Shown here one piece after another: positions 54,001-61,206 of a stretch of DNA of 64,000 nucleotides. Below the pieces are notes generated by a model. That model searched no databases, was not told the origin of the DNA, and saw nothing but the letters and a program-made list of their open reading frames with translations. This DNA is from a bacterium. Lineage in GTDB: Bacteria; Armatimonadota; Zipacnadia; Zipacnadales; UBA11051. The stretch spans positions 1 through 64,000 of the forward strand of contig JAJFUB010000046.1 of NCBI GenBank assembly GCA_021372615.1. The letters are read 5' to 3'. Both the position numbers and the translations under genes were made by a program. Numbering within the stretch: position 1 is the first letter of the stretch; the number at the start of each line of letters is the position of its first letter.

Positions 54001-54725
54001 CGGATCGTCTCGACCTCGTCGCCGAACAGCTCGATGCGCGCCGGGAGCGTGCTAGTCGGCGGCGAGACGTCCACAATGCCCCCGCGCACCGAGAACTGCC
54101 CAACATCATCTACCAGGTCCACCGACTCATAGCCCAGGTTGTACAGTGCCCGGGCCAGATCATCGCGGTCAATCTCGTCCCCCACGGCCACCTCGCGCCG
54201 TGCCGCCACCAGGTCCGCGCTCGGCATCGTCAGGGTCGTGATGGCGCGGATGCTCGCCACGACGATCACGGGCTCGCCAGCGCACAGGCGCTCCAGCACC
54301 GTCAGCCGCTCAGCCACGGTCGCCCGCTCGGGGGTCACGCCGTCATACAGGGCAGAAGCGACGGAGGGATAGATGAGCACCTGCCGCTGGGCGGCGGGTG
54401 TCGCGTCGTGTGCGACGGGCCCCGCCGCTGCCGTCCTGCCTACAACCCGGGCGGGGTCCCCGTCGGGCCGTTGGCCCGACACCCCGCCCTGCAGGAGGGC
54501 CCGCAGGTCCGACGCGAGCTGCGTCGCCCGCTCGTCATTGAAGGTCAGGACCAGGGCGCTCCGACGGGCGTCCGCCAGGAGTGCAGCCATGAAGAAGGAC
54601 TTGCCGCCCCCGCTGATCCCCTCGACGCACACCTGCTGTCCCTGCCGGACGGCGGCGGCAATCTCCTGGTATGGCGGCGTCCCCTCGATGATCCACTTCA
54701 GGTTGTTGATGGCAGCGTTCGACAC
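51048..54725 (-). CDS. mfd: Transcription-repair coupling factor Mfd
   Basis: This 1225-residue SF2 translocase removes stalled RNA polymerase and recruits UvrAB. Visible parts are the UvrB-like N-terminus with the degenerate Walker loop GGGKSFF (39-45), the RNA-polymerase-interacting segment VVHINHGVAIYKGL, and the helicase core with GDVGYGKTEVAIRGAF. The DEEQRFGV box, TLTATPIPRTLNMALSGIRE and the Q-x-x-x-R-G-R-V-G-R motif (QLRGRVGRSSRQAF) are also present. Length is usual. Residues ~79-93 (QGGVSGQRPDGDPAR) are encoded by a palindromic repeat, an in-frame insertion in a surface loop. The start is GTG with no evident ribosome site. Confidence 0.97.
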   Translation of the reverse strand: MSNAAINNLKWIIEGTPPYQEIAAAVRQGQQVCVEGISGGGKSFFMAALLADARRSALVLTFNDERATQLASDLRALLQGGVSGQRPDGDPARVVGRTAAAGPVAHDATPAAQRQVLIYPSVASALYDGVTPERATVAERLTVLERLCAGEPVIVVASIRAITTLTMPSADLVAARREVAVGDEIDRDDLARALYNLGYESVDLVDDVGQFSVRGGIVDVSPPTSTLPARIELFGDEVETIRHFDPLTQRSVDTIQRIGLGPAGEILLTERAVNRALPIIKGAYRRELDRLNEEGKHREASVLKERLSEDLELLEQLRPMPRLVHYLPYIYPEPESLCSYLPPDAIFFVDEPVRVQSGAQQFEEDVHDAYRRGLRLGQHLRLPDTSVMHFDKLAALHLTRGRPIVYLSMLQRQVPWAPKAPLVHLATPPVDSFGGRFELLADGLGEWQREGQHMLVCSRDMDGTAEVLQSRGLRDVVARPEAELKAGQITVSPLDLDSGFRLPEAKLVLLTGREIFGWRKLRRPDEPVYARGFQLLSLRDLNEGDYVVHINHGVAIYKGLSKQTVGGIERDYMLLQYAEDEKLYVPVTQLDRVQKYIGAEQAKPVITSLKRGRWDLTKKRAKRSAQLLARELMRLYTAREMAQGHAFASDSPWLKELEASFRFEETPDQLRAIEDVKQDMEKPVPADRLICGDVGYGKTEVAIRGAFKAVLGGKQVAVLVPTTVLAQQHFNTFRERLSRYPVEVGVLSRFKTPTEQRRLVSSLKAGAVDIVIGTHRLLGEDVSFADLGLLVIDEEQRFGVRQKEKLKRFREGVDVVTLTATPIPRTLNMALSGIREISIINDPPQGRLAIHTEVRERDDALMAEVLRRELARGGQAYFVHNRVQSIGHVAAHVQRLVPEARVAVAHGQMEEHDLERVMMAFYAEDFDVLVCTTLIENGLDIPNVNTIVVDDADRLGLSQLYQLRGRVGRSSRQAFAYLLYRYPDRMTQEAEERLKAIEEFSKLGSGFQIALRDLEIRGAGDILGAEQSGHMSAVGLDLYTQMLADAVKTLKGEKTRSAEGHPTVDLPLEAIIPAEYVPNENQRISLYRRLAAVEDRDQLQALVKETKDRYGPLPSPVRNLGRIVQLKLLAMEVGVADIAVADQRVTVTMTEDNQFSDREQRVMRGLYVPTLKQQRSGAKPLLPRFQVASHQLSFGYFKAEQPELIKRLTEVLKRLRDRQQMVATA
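54449..54489. repeat. In-frame palindromic repeat inside mfd (family E)
   Basis: GGGCGGGGT and GTCGGGCC on the left pair with GGCCCGAC and ACCCCGCCC on the right; an extra CCCC forms a bulge on one arm. The same arms occur twice in the intergenic element at 57314-57437. Confidence 0.8.
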
Positions 54726-54739
54726 GATGGATGATCGCT

Positions 54740-54770
54740 GGGGGGTCTGCCCCCCGAGGGGTCTGTCCCC
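54740..54770. repeat. Two short hairpins in the mfd-ROK gap
   Basis: GGGGGG-TCTG-CCCCCC (54740-54755) and GGGG-TCTGT-CCCC (54758-54770) lie next to each other directly upstream of the mfd start. The rest of the gap (54771-54847) is GC-rich with no gene. Confidence 0.6.
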
Positions 54771-54847
54771 GGAGGAGCGGCGTCAGCCGGTCCGCAGGGG
54801 GCTGACCCCGTCTATGTCAGTGCCATGGGCCCGGCGGGGTCGGTCCC

Positions 54848-55816
54848 CTACGCCAGGTGCTCCCACACCAGCGAAGCGGCCCCGACCATTCCGGCCCGGT
54901 TGCCCAGCTCCGCCGGCACGATGTTCGCCGGATCGAAGCGGCTGATCCGCCCGGCGTGGCGTACCGTGCGGCGGATCGAGCCGAACAGCACCTCCCCCGC
55001 CGCGGCGATCCCGCCGCCCAGGATGACCTTGTCCGGATCGCACAGGACGATGATGTTGCAGATCGCCAGACCCAGGTAGTGCCCGACCTCGTCCATGACT
55101 TCCGCGCACAGCGCATCGCCGTCGCGCGCCTGGTCGGCGATGAGCCGCGGGTCAATCTGCTCGTGCTCGGCCCCCACGATGTCGCCCAGGCGACTGGGAC
55201 GGCCCTCCTGCAGCTTGCGGACGGCCAGGTCCACGATGGCTTGCCGGCCCGTCAGGGCCTCCAGGCAGCCATGGCTGCCGCAGCCACACTTCGGCCCGCC
55301 CGGCTGGATGATGAGATGCCCCACCTCGCCCAGGATCTGCCGCGGGCCGCGCAGCACCTTGTTCTCGATGGCGATGCCGCCGCCCACGCCGGTGCCGAGC
55401 GTCAGCAGGGCCATGTAGCGGCAGCCCCGCCCGGCGCCGTGGCGCAGTTCGGCCAGCGTGGCGCTGTAGGCGTCATTGGAGATGACGACCTGCAGGCCGG
55501 TGACGCGCTGCAGCACCCGGGCGGCGTTCACCCCGTCCAGGACGTGCAGGTTCGGGCACTGCCTGATCAGGCCGGTATGGGGGTCCACCGGCCCGGGGAT
55601 ACCGATGCCCAGACCGGCAATGCCGCGCTCGGGGGCGGTGTCGCGGGCCAGCCGCTGGGCCGCCCGGCCCAGCTCTTCCAGGACTTCGTCGGGGTTCGAG
55701 CTCTGGGGGGTCTGGTGGCTGGTCTCGGCCAGCAGCCGCCCCTCACGGTCCAGTACGCCAACCGAGAAGGTCGTCCCACCCAGGTCAATGCCCAGTGCCA
55801 GGTCCGCATCCGGCAT
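54848..55816 (-). CDS. ROK-family glucokinase-like sugar kinase
   Basis: The 322-residue kinase phosphorylates a hexose (glucose, N-acetylglucosamine or similar) with ATP. Motifs are ALGIDLGGTTFSVGVLD (phosphate 1), ISNDAYSATLAE (catalytic Asp), LLTLGTGVGGGI (phosphate 2) and the ROK signature GEVGHLIIQ followed by the zinc motif CGCGSHGCLEALTG. All zinc ligands are present. ATG 55816 is preferred; GTG 55825 nine bases upstream is an alternative, with AGGAG close by. It is separated from mfd by short hairpins and from ssb by a family-A repeat. The specific sugar cannot be told. Confidence 0.93.
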   Translation of the reverse strand: MPDADLALGIDLGGTTFSVGVLDREGRLLAETSHQTPQSSNPDEVLEELGRAAQRLARDTAPERGIAGLGIGIPGPVDPHTGLIRQCPNLHVLDGVNAARVLQRVTGLQVVISNDAYSATLAELRHGAGRGCRYMALLTLGTGVGGGIAIENKVLRGPRQILGEVGHLIIQPGGPKCGCGSHGCLEALTGRQAIVDLAVRKLQEGRPSRLGDIVGAEHEQIDPRLIADQARDGDALCAEVMDEVGHYLGLAICNIIVLCDPDKVILGGGIAAAGEVLFGSIRRTVRHAGRISRFDPANIVPAELGNRAGMVGAASLVWEHLA

Positions 55817-55871
55817 GGAACTCACTCACTCCTGCAACGGTTGGGCCGCGTGTCGGGGCTGTAGCGGGAGA

Positions 55872-55896
55872 GGTACGCCCGACACTCCTGTCGGGC
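55872..55896. repeat. Palindromic repeat family A copy
   Basis: A 25-base copy identical to those at 11866 and 44354. It lies between ssb and the ROK kinase gene. Confidence 0.9.
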
Positions 55897-55941
55897 GTCG
55901 CCAGGCGGAGCATCGGCCCCACAGACAGCCCCTACGCCGGC

Positions 55942-56427
55942 CTACTGATCGCCAAAGGGGTCCTCATTCTCGCCGACGGGGCCGTAGTCATCCGGCGGTG
56001 TCGGGGGCGGGCCCTGCGGCGGGGCCTGCGGCGCCGACGGACGCGGAGCCTGGTTGGCCCCGGGCGGTCCCGACTGCCCGCGAGCGGCGCGGCGCCGCTC
56101 GGCTTCGGCGCGGCTCTCGAGGAAGCGCACGTTGTTGGCCACGATCTCGACCGCATACTGCCGCTTGCCGTCCTGCCCCTCCCACGAGCGCGACTGGATG
56201 CGGCCCTCGACGCCGACCAGGGAGCCCTTGTCCAGGTACTGGGCGACCAGCTCGGCGGTCTTCTGGAAGGCCACGATGTTCAGCCAGTCGGTCTGGTCCT
56301 CGCCGCTCTCACTCTTGCGGCCGCGGTCCACCGCCAGGCGGAAGTTCGCAATGGGCATGCCGCTGGGCGTATAGCGCATCTCCGGATCGTTCGCCAGACG
56401 ACCGACCAGCACAACGCTGTTGATCAT
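55942..56427 (-). CDS. ssb: Single-stranded DNA-binding protein
   Basis: The protein has 161 residues. Residues 1-~105 form the OB fold (MINSVVLVGRLANDPEMRYTPSG, NIVAFQKTAELVAQYLDKGSLVGVEGRIQSRSW). A Pro/Ala/Gln-rich flexible linker follows and the acidic tip is EDPFGDQ. The tip ends in DQ after DPFG instead of the canonical DDDIPF, so contacts with partners such as RecQ or PriA may differ. It lies downstream of rpsF across 137 bases, whereas the common order rpsF-ssb-rpsR-rplI is broken: rpsR and rplI are absent. Confidence 0.95.
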   Translation of the reverse strand: MINSVVLVGRLANDPEMRYTPSGMPIANFRLAVDRGRKSESGEDQTDWLNIVAFQKTAELVAQYLDKGSLVGVEGRIQSRSWEGQDGKRQYAVEIVANNVRFLESRAEAERRRAARGQSGPPGANQAPRPSAPQAPPQGPPPTPPDDYGPVGENEDPFGDQ

Positions 56428-56472
56428 GTTGATCCCTCCGGCCCGGCTGGAATGGGGTGGTTCTCAAGGCGA

Positions 56473-56502
56473 AGCAGCGGAGGACAAGCGCCCTCCGCTG
56501 CT
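56473..56502 (-). terminator. Hairpin between rpsF and ssb
   Basis: AGCAGCGGAGG and CCTCCGCTGCT form a perfect 11-base stem with an 8-base loop. On the minus strand it follows the rpsF stop by 62 bases and precedes the ssb start by 45. Without a T tract it may only attenuate. Confidence 0.45.
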
Positions 56503-56564
56503 GTGCAGTTCGCTGCGATGCAGTTCGCCGCTGAGGCTCGGCCATATGGCCCGCCGTCAGCGCT

Positions 56565-57110
56565 TCAGGCTTCTTCCGCAGGAGCTTCGTCAGCCGCCGG
56601 AGCCTCACCTGCATCAGCCTCGGGCGCGGCCTCCGCCTCGGCTTCGGGGGCGGTCTCAGGCGCCTCGGCCTCCGGCTCAGCGGCGGCTTCAGCAGCGGGA
56701 GCTTCGGCAGCCGGAGCCTCGGCGGCCGGAGCTTCAGCCGCGGGGGCCTCAGCCGGCGCAGCTTCCGGCTCGGCGGCCTTGGCCTGCGGGTCGAAGATCG
56801 CCTTGGGGTTGGCCACGACGACAATGCCGCGCACGATGCCCTCGATCAGGTGCATCTCGTGCTTGACCTCGTCCACCACGTCCCCGAAGCTCTTGAAGTA
56901 CGTGATCATGTAGGTGCCGGCGGTGTGGCCGTCAATCTCGAAGGCCAACCGGCGGCGGCCGAACTCGCGGGTGGCGACCAGCTCGCCGCCCATGTTCTGC
57001 ACATGCTGCTCCAACGTGCTGACAATGCCCTCCAACGCGGCCTCGTCCAGCGCGGAATCTACGATGTACATCGCCTCATAGAGCACAGGCTGTTTGGGCA
57101 ACCCGTTCAC
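56565..57110 (-). CDS. rpsF: Ribosomal protein bS6 with long acidic Ala/Glu tail
   Basis: The protein has 181 residues. Residues ~10-105 are bS6 (VLYEAMYIVDSALDEAALEGIVSTLEQHV, FGRRRLAFEIDGHTAGTYMITYF), which binds 16S rRNA together with bS18 in the small-subunit platform. From ~112 to the end the protein is a low-complexity tail built of Ala, Glu and Pro, with AEAPA units repeated at least five times, strongly acidic. GTG 57110 is chosen because AAGGGA lies 5 bases upstream; a longer frame upstream encodes palindromic leader sequence. A strong promoter lies 105 bases upstream. The next gene is ssb. Confidence 0.9.
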   Translation of the reverse strand: MNGLPKQPVLYEAMYIVDSALDEAALEGIVSTLEQHVQNMGGELVATREFGRRRLAFEIDGHTAGTYMITYFKSFGDVVDEVKHEMHLIEGIVRGIVVVANPKAIFDPQAKAAEPEAAPAEAPAAEAPAAEAPAAEAPAAEAAAEPEAEAPETAPEAEAEAAPEADAGEAPAADEAPAEEA

Positions 57111-57226
57111 ATCCTTCCCTTGGCCAAGAGGCTCTGCCGCGTGCGCGGCGGAGCAGGAAGAAGCGCTGATCCCGCTCAAGCGGGATCAGCGTCCTAACAC
57201 TGGCGCGAATAGTGGACAAGTAGTAT
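57111..57226 (-). promoter_or_regulatory. rpsF leader with two hairpins
   Basis: The minus-strand leader between the promoter and rpsF contains GCTGATCCCGCT / AGCGGGATCAGC (57165-57190), then GCTC-CG-CCGC / GCGG-CA-GAGC (57131-57154). bS6:bS18 binds autoregulatory leader structures in many bacteria. The second hairpin has internal CCG-like bulges compatible with that type of element, but I cannot confirm it by eye. Confidence 0.4.
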
Positions 57227-57250
57227 AGCACAACCCCGTCGGCAGAGCAA
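57222..57250 (-). promoter_or_regulatory. Promoter of rpsF (extended -10)
   Basis: On the minus strand TTGCTC (57245-57250) and TATACT (57222-57227) are separated by 17 bases, and TG occurs one base before the -10 box (TGCTATACT), an extended -10. Transcription should start near 57215, giving a leader of about 105 bases to the GTG at 57110. Confidence 0.65.
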
Positions 57251-57464
57251 CACCCGGGCTGTCCGCTCTCCGCTGGGTGTAGCCCACGTTCGCCGGTGGG
57301 CTACCAGCAGCGACCAGGGCGGGGTGTCGGCGTCAGACTGCGCAGCAGTCTGGGCCGACGGGGACCCCGCTGCGGGGAGCCACCGGGACAGCGTTCGGGG
57401 CGGGGTCCCTGTCGGCTTCGCCGACACCCCGCCCTGGCCCTGGCGCGACACCGACTGCGCCCCC
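57251..57464. other. Gap upstream of the rpsF promoter
   Basis: This 214-base stretch contains no gene. Its left part has small hairpins (AGCCCAC...GTGGGCT at 57281-57304). Most of the rest is the composite element of family E at 57314-57437. The alpha/beta hydrolase ends at 57465. Confidence 0.6.
57314..57437. repeat. Composite nested palindrome of family E
   Basis: Outer arms 57314-57330 and 57421-57437 are perfect 17-base inverted copies (CCAGGGCGGGGTGTCGG). Inside are CAGACTGC-GCA-GCAGTCTG (57334-57352) and a GGCGGGGTCCCTGTCGG / CCGACACCCCGCC hairpin. The arms match the in-frame insertion in mfd, and the CAGACTGC core recurs at 61225-61243. Confidence 0.85.
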
Positions 57465-58427
57465 TCATCTCCCGTCGGGCAACCCCTCCAGGAAGCCCTC
57501 AATCGACTCCGCCGTCTCCTCGGGGTACTCCTCGGGCAGGAAGTGCCCGCAGCGGTCGAACACCTGGATCTCACAGCCCAGCTGCCGGGCCAGCTTCCGC
57601 CCGGCCCACAGCGGCACCACCGGATCGTCCGCGCCCCATAGCACCAGCGCCGGGCAGGAGACACTCCGCGCCAGCCCCCGCACGTCGCGTAGCGGCGGCG
57701 CCTGGCCCAGCGACCGCCAGCAGGCCGCATGGCCCTGTACCCGCAGCGGACGCAGCAGCGCCTCCTGCAGCGCCGGTGTCAGTTCGTGGTTCGGGGTGAT
57801 GATCTGCCGGGCCAGGCGCTGCAGAGGCCGCGGGCCGGCGCGGAACTTGCCCAGCACCCACGGCAGCGCCGGGCTGTGCGCCAGCAGCCAGACGATCACG
57901 TAGCCGTGCGGCGCCTGGCCCCAGTCCGCATCGGCCAGCACGACACCGGCCACCCGCTCGGGATGCGCCCGGGCGGCCATCAGCGAGGCCCTGCCCCCGA
58001 GCGAGTGCCCGACGAGCACCGCCCGCCCCAGGCCCAGCTCGTCCATGAGCCCCACCACTTCGTCCACCCAGTCCGCGGGCTGCGCGTGCGGGGGCCGGGC
58101 CGAGGCGGCAAAGCCCCACAGGTCCAGCGCCACGGTGCGGTGGCGCCGGGCAAGCCGCTCCTGGACGGGGCGCCAGGTGTCCAGGTGCTCGGCGAACCCG
58201 TGCAGGAGCAGGACGGCTGGCTCCCCCTCGCCCATGTCACGGAAGGCCACCGGTTCCCCCTGGATGCTGACATGCCGCGCCCCCGGGGGCAGCACATCCG
58301 CCAGTGTGAGGTCTTCAGGTGGCGCGGGAGTCCGGTCCGCCAGGACCGAAGCCACCCAGCTCAGCCCCCCCAGACCGGTGAAGCCCTGCAAAGTCCCCAG
58401 CCAATGCGGCCCCCTGAGCGAATCCAT
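57465..58427 (-). CDS. Alpha/beta hydrolase
   Basis: The 320-residue alpha/beta hydrolase has oxyanion strand VLLLHGFAEHLDTW, nucleophile elbow VGHSLGG, late acid Asp in VLWGADDPVVP and His in DRCGHFLPEEYPEE. The pattern is that of the epoxide-hydrolase/haloalkane-dehalogenase/lipase-like group; the substrate is open. It starts immediately after the stop of the small carbonic-anhydrase-like gene (TAGATG), so the two are translated together. An N-terminal stretch of ~50 residues before the fold is Gly/Leu-rich and may be a membrane-associating extension. Confidence 0.88.
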   Translation of the reverse strand: MDSLRGPHWLGTLQGFTGLGGLSWVASVLADRTPAPPEDLTLADVLPPGARHVSIQGEPVAFRDMGEGEPAVLLLHGFAEHLDTWRPVQERLARRHRTVALDLWGFAASARPPHAQPADWVDEVVGLMDELGLGRAVLVGHSLGGRASLMAARAHPERVAGVVLADADWGQAPHGYVIVWLLAHSPALPWVLGKFRAGPRPLQRLARQIITPNHELTPALQEALLRPLRVQGHAACWRSLGQAPPLRDVRGLARSVSCPALVLWGADDPVVPLWAGRKLARQLGCEIQVFDRCGHFLPEEYPEETAESIEGFLEGLPDGR

Positions 58428-58877
58428 CTAGTCTGCGACCTCCCGAATGGTCTCCCAGTCCTGGTACAGCAGCACGACCTCGATGCGCGGGTAGGCTTCC
58501 TTCACCACCTGCCGGGCGAGCTGCAGTTGCTCGACGTGGAAGGCCTCTTCCGCCGGCGGGCTGCCCAGCCGCTCGCTCCCGCCGTAGGCGCGGCAGTCCA
58601 CGTGGTTGGCGATGACGAGGCGGTTGGCCTCCAGCGCCGCGATGGCCGTCTCCAGGGCTTCGAGCACGACCGGCCGCGACACCGGGTCCAGCAGGGCCCG
58701 GGCCGCCCCGGGCAGGGCCATCGAGGCGAAGCCGCCCGAGCCACTCCACTGCGTCAGCCACGGTGGCAAGGCGCCCTCCAGCGCGGCATGGAAGCGAGGA
58801 TCAATGCAGCGCAACAGCACATTCGGGCAATACGTCCCCCGGTAACGAAACGGGTTGCTGTAGGTTACCTGCCGCAT
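58428..58877 (-). CDS. Small beta-carbonic-anhydrase-like protein
   Basis: The 149-residue protein carries Cys24-Ile-Asp26-Pro-Arg28 near the start (NVLLRCIDPRF), the C-x-D-x-R zinc/dyad motif of beta-carbonic anhydrases. His92-Val-Asp-Cys95 (IANHVDCRAYGG) is the H-x-x-C pair. All zinc ligands and the Asp/Arg dyad are therefore present, but the protein is about two thirds of the usual ~200 residues and lacks the N-terminal arm. It may hydrate CO2 or bind another small substrate. It is immediately upstream of the alpha/beta hydrolase gene. Confidence 0.7.
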   Translation of the reverse strand: MRQVTYSNPFRYRGTYCPNVLLRCIDPRFHAALEGALPPWLTQWSGSGGFASMALPGAARALLDPVSRPVVLEALETAIAALEANRLVIANHVDCRAYGGSERLGSPPAEEAFHVEQLQLARQVVKEAYPRIEVVLLYQDWETIREVAD

Positions 58878-58880
58878 GGG

Positions 58881-61166
58881 TCATCCCTCCCTGATCAGGA
58901 AGATGCGGTCCGTGTACACCGCCTCCACTTGCTCGGGGTTGTTCATCGGCGCGATCCAGAAGTACATGCCGCCCTTCAGGTCCTGCACTCCCAGGTCATA
59001 AGTGTGGTACTCGCCGTCCCCGGCCTGCTCCAACTGGGCCTTGAGCCCTACCACACCCTTGCGCGCGGTCGCGTCATACAGTCCCATCTCGAACGCCGGC
59101 CCGGCCTTGGTCTTCGCGTCACAGCGGGCGACGAGATAGCAGTGCCATTTGCCCAGGGCGGTCAGGTCGCCGGGGATCGGGTACTGAGTGGCCCACTGCG
59201 GATGCGTGGCGGGCATGCGCGCCGCCATCCCGTCGGAGGCCTTCGGGTCGTCCACGACGGTCACCCAGTTGCCCAGGCCATGCAGCGTGAACTCGGCCTG
59301 CTGCACATCCATCCACTGGTCGGGCTTGAGGCCCGCGGCCTCGGCCGGCGTCTTCGCCTCCTTGCCCGGCGGCGGGAACATGCCGCGCAGGATAGGCTCG
59401 TAGGTGGCAAAGGCTGCGCCCTCGCGGAAGTTCCCGACATTGAAGCTCCGGGCAGCCGCGATGAGGTCCTCCACGGCCGCGCGGGGCTCGGGCGGGCCCA
59501 GGAACCGGCCGCCCGTCATCGCCGCATAGCGCTTGAACGCCCGGTAGCGCTGCAGCCACGTGTGGTCCAGCGGCATCCGCGCCCGGCGCACGCGCGTGGT
59601 CAGCACCAGGTCACCCTCTACCCGCCGGAAGGCCTCGTCGAGCAGTTCGGTAGCCTTGTTCGCCGTCTCCAGGTCCATCCACGGCGAGGTGTCCTTCATG
59701 TAGCACGGCAGGTAGGCCCCGGACTTGGTCAGCGCGTCCTGCAGCAGTGTGATGTACTGCCCCAGCGGCTCGGCCGCCGCGCCGTAGTAGCCCTTGAGGA
59801 ACTCGGCGATCAGTGCCTGTTCGTCGCGCGACGGGTCCCACATCACGTGCGCCAGCAGCCACGCCCGCAACTCGGGGAAATCGCTGCACGAGCAGCCCGC
59901 ATCGCCCTGCTCGAACAGGCCGATGGCCTTGTGCTTGATGAAGAAGCGGACATCGGACGCCAGCACGCGCAGGTTCGGGTGGGGGATGATGTAGTTGGCG
60001 AAGTCGGTGACGTAGTTCCAGATGTAGAGCTGTGGGGCGATGGCGCTCCAGCCCTCGATGTCGGCGCGGAACTTCTCGTTTTGGGCGCCCTCGGCCAGCG
60101 GCTGGGCCGACGAGGCCTCAATCGAACACAGCCGCACGATCACGTTGCTGGCTGGCTTGACCAGCTTCGGGGGCTGGCGGGTGTATGTGTACGCCAGCGT
60201 CTCCACCAGCGTGCCCGGGAACTCCTTCTCGATGTCCGCGGCGACGGCATTGACGAAGCGGAGCAGGTTGCCCGCCTCCGTCCCCTCCTCCTCCAGCACG
60301 GCCTTGCACTTGGCGCACTGGCACGCTCCGTGGCAGTCGTTCTGGGCGATGGAGATCATCCCCGCCGTCGGGTCCTTGCGTAGCCACGCCAGCGCCTGCC
60401 TGGTCAGCTCTGCCCGCATCTCGTCATTAGTCAGGCAGAGCTGCGCCCCCTCGGCCACGCGCTTGCCGTTGATCTCGCTGTACCACTCGGAGTGGGCCTG
60501 GAAGTACTTCGCGGGCGGCAGGAGCTGGCTGAAGGTGTGGCACCAGCCCAGGATGCGGTAGTGGCCGCCATACTCCGCCGGCACGCGCTCGAAGTGCCCG
60601 TTGCACTTGGAGCGTGCGGCGTAGACCCCGTCGAACGCGCCCCGGTAGAAGGCCTCTCGGTACTGCAGCGCCGGGACGTACCGGGTGTTCAACTCGGGGA
60701 TCGTCAGCGTCGGCTTGTGGGGGATGAACGTCTCATCGGGCCGCGAGCCCCACCACCGCACGCCCACGACGTCCTCGAGGAACGTGTACACGGCATAGAG
60801 CGTCCCGCGCGGCGGCCCGCCGAGCAGATAGAGCCGATCCCCGGCGGTCCGCAGGATGGTCCCGTCATGCTTCAGGGAGACGATGTCTTCCGCGGGGAAC
60901 GCGGCCTTGAAGGCGGCGGTCTGCCCGACGACGATGAGCTTCTTCCCCGCCGGCGCCGCCCCTTCGGCGCAGATCGGCAGCTCGGCTCCCGTCGCCAGCT
61001 TCAGATGGGCCTGCAGCTCCTGCGCCGCCGTCTGCTCGGGCGCGATGGCGTCCCTGGCGGTCACGATGGCGTAGTCCGAAGCGCCGTCCTTCACGAGCGT
61101 GAGCGCCATGGCGTTCACCCCCGACATGAGTATCCCAGCAAGCGCCAGTCCCACGAGTCGCATCAT
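58881..61166 (-). CDS. Secreted DUF4838 protein with GH67-type N-terminal domain
   Basis: The 761-residue precursor has a signal peptide (MMRLVGLALAGILMSGVNAMA). Residues ~25-150 resemble the alpha-glucuronidase-type N-terminal domain (YAIVTARDAIAPEQTAAQELQAHL, LIVVGQTAAFKAAF, GTLYAVYTFLEDVVGVRWW). Residues ~200-490 contain the DUF4838 core (CHTFSQLLPPAKYF, NGKRVAEGAQLCLTNDEMR, ISIAQNDCHGACQCAKC). The C-terminal ~200 residues are a beta sandwich. DUF4838 proteins are predicted glycosidases of polysaccharide-degrading bacteria. The catalytic residues are not certain. GGGAG lies 7 bases before the first of two adjacent ATGs. It is followed by the carbonic-anhydrase-like gene with a 3-base gap. 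Confidence 0.8.
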   Translation of the reverse strand: MMRLVGLALAGILMSGVNAMALTLVKDGASDYAIVTARDAIAPEQTAAQELQAHLKLATGAELPICAEGAAPAGKKLIVVGQTAAFKAAFPAEDIVSLKHDGTILRTAGDRLYLLGGPPRGTLYAVYTFLEDVVGVRWWGSRPDETFIPHKPTLTIPELNTRYVPALQYREAFYRGAFDGVYAARSKCNGHFERVPAEYGGHYRILGWCHTFSQLLPPAKYFQAHSEWYSEINGKRVAEGAQLCLTNDEMRAELTRQALAWLRKDPTAGMISIAQNDCHGACQCAKCKAVLEEEGTEAGNLLRFVNAVAADIEKEFPGTLVETLAYTYTRQPPKLVKPASNVIVRLCSIEASSAQPLAEGAQNEKFRADIEGWSAIAPQLYIWNYVTDFANYIIPHPNLRVLASDVRFFIKHKAIGLFEQGDAGCSCSDFPELRAWLLAHVMWDPSRDEQALIAEFLKGYYGAAAEPLGQYITLLQDALTKSGAYLPCYMKDTSPWMDLETANKATELLDEAFRRVEGDLVLTTRVRRARMPLDHTWLQRYRAFKRYAAMTGGRFLGPPEPRAAVEDLIAAARSFNVGNFREGAAFATYEPILRGMFPPPGKEAKTPAEAAGLKPDQWMDVQQAEFTLHGLGNWVTVVDDPKASDGMAARMPATHPQWATQYPIPGDLTALGKWHCYLVARCDAKTKAGPAFEMGLYDATARKGVVGLKAQLEQAGDGEYHTYDLGVQDLKGGMYFWIAPMNNPEQVEAVYTDRIFLIREG

Positions 61167-61206
61167 ACCAGCACTCCCTCTAGATAGGCGACCGCCGGGC
61201 AAGGGA

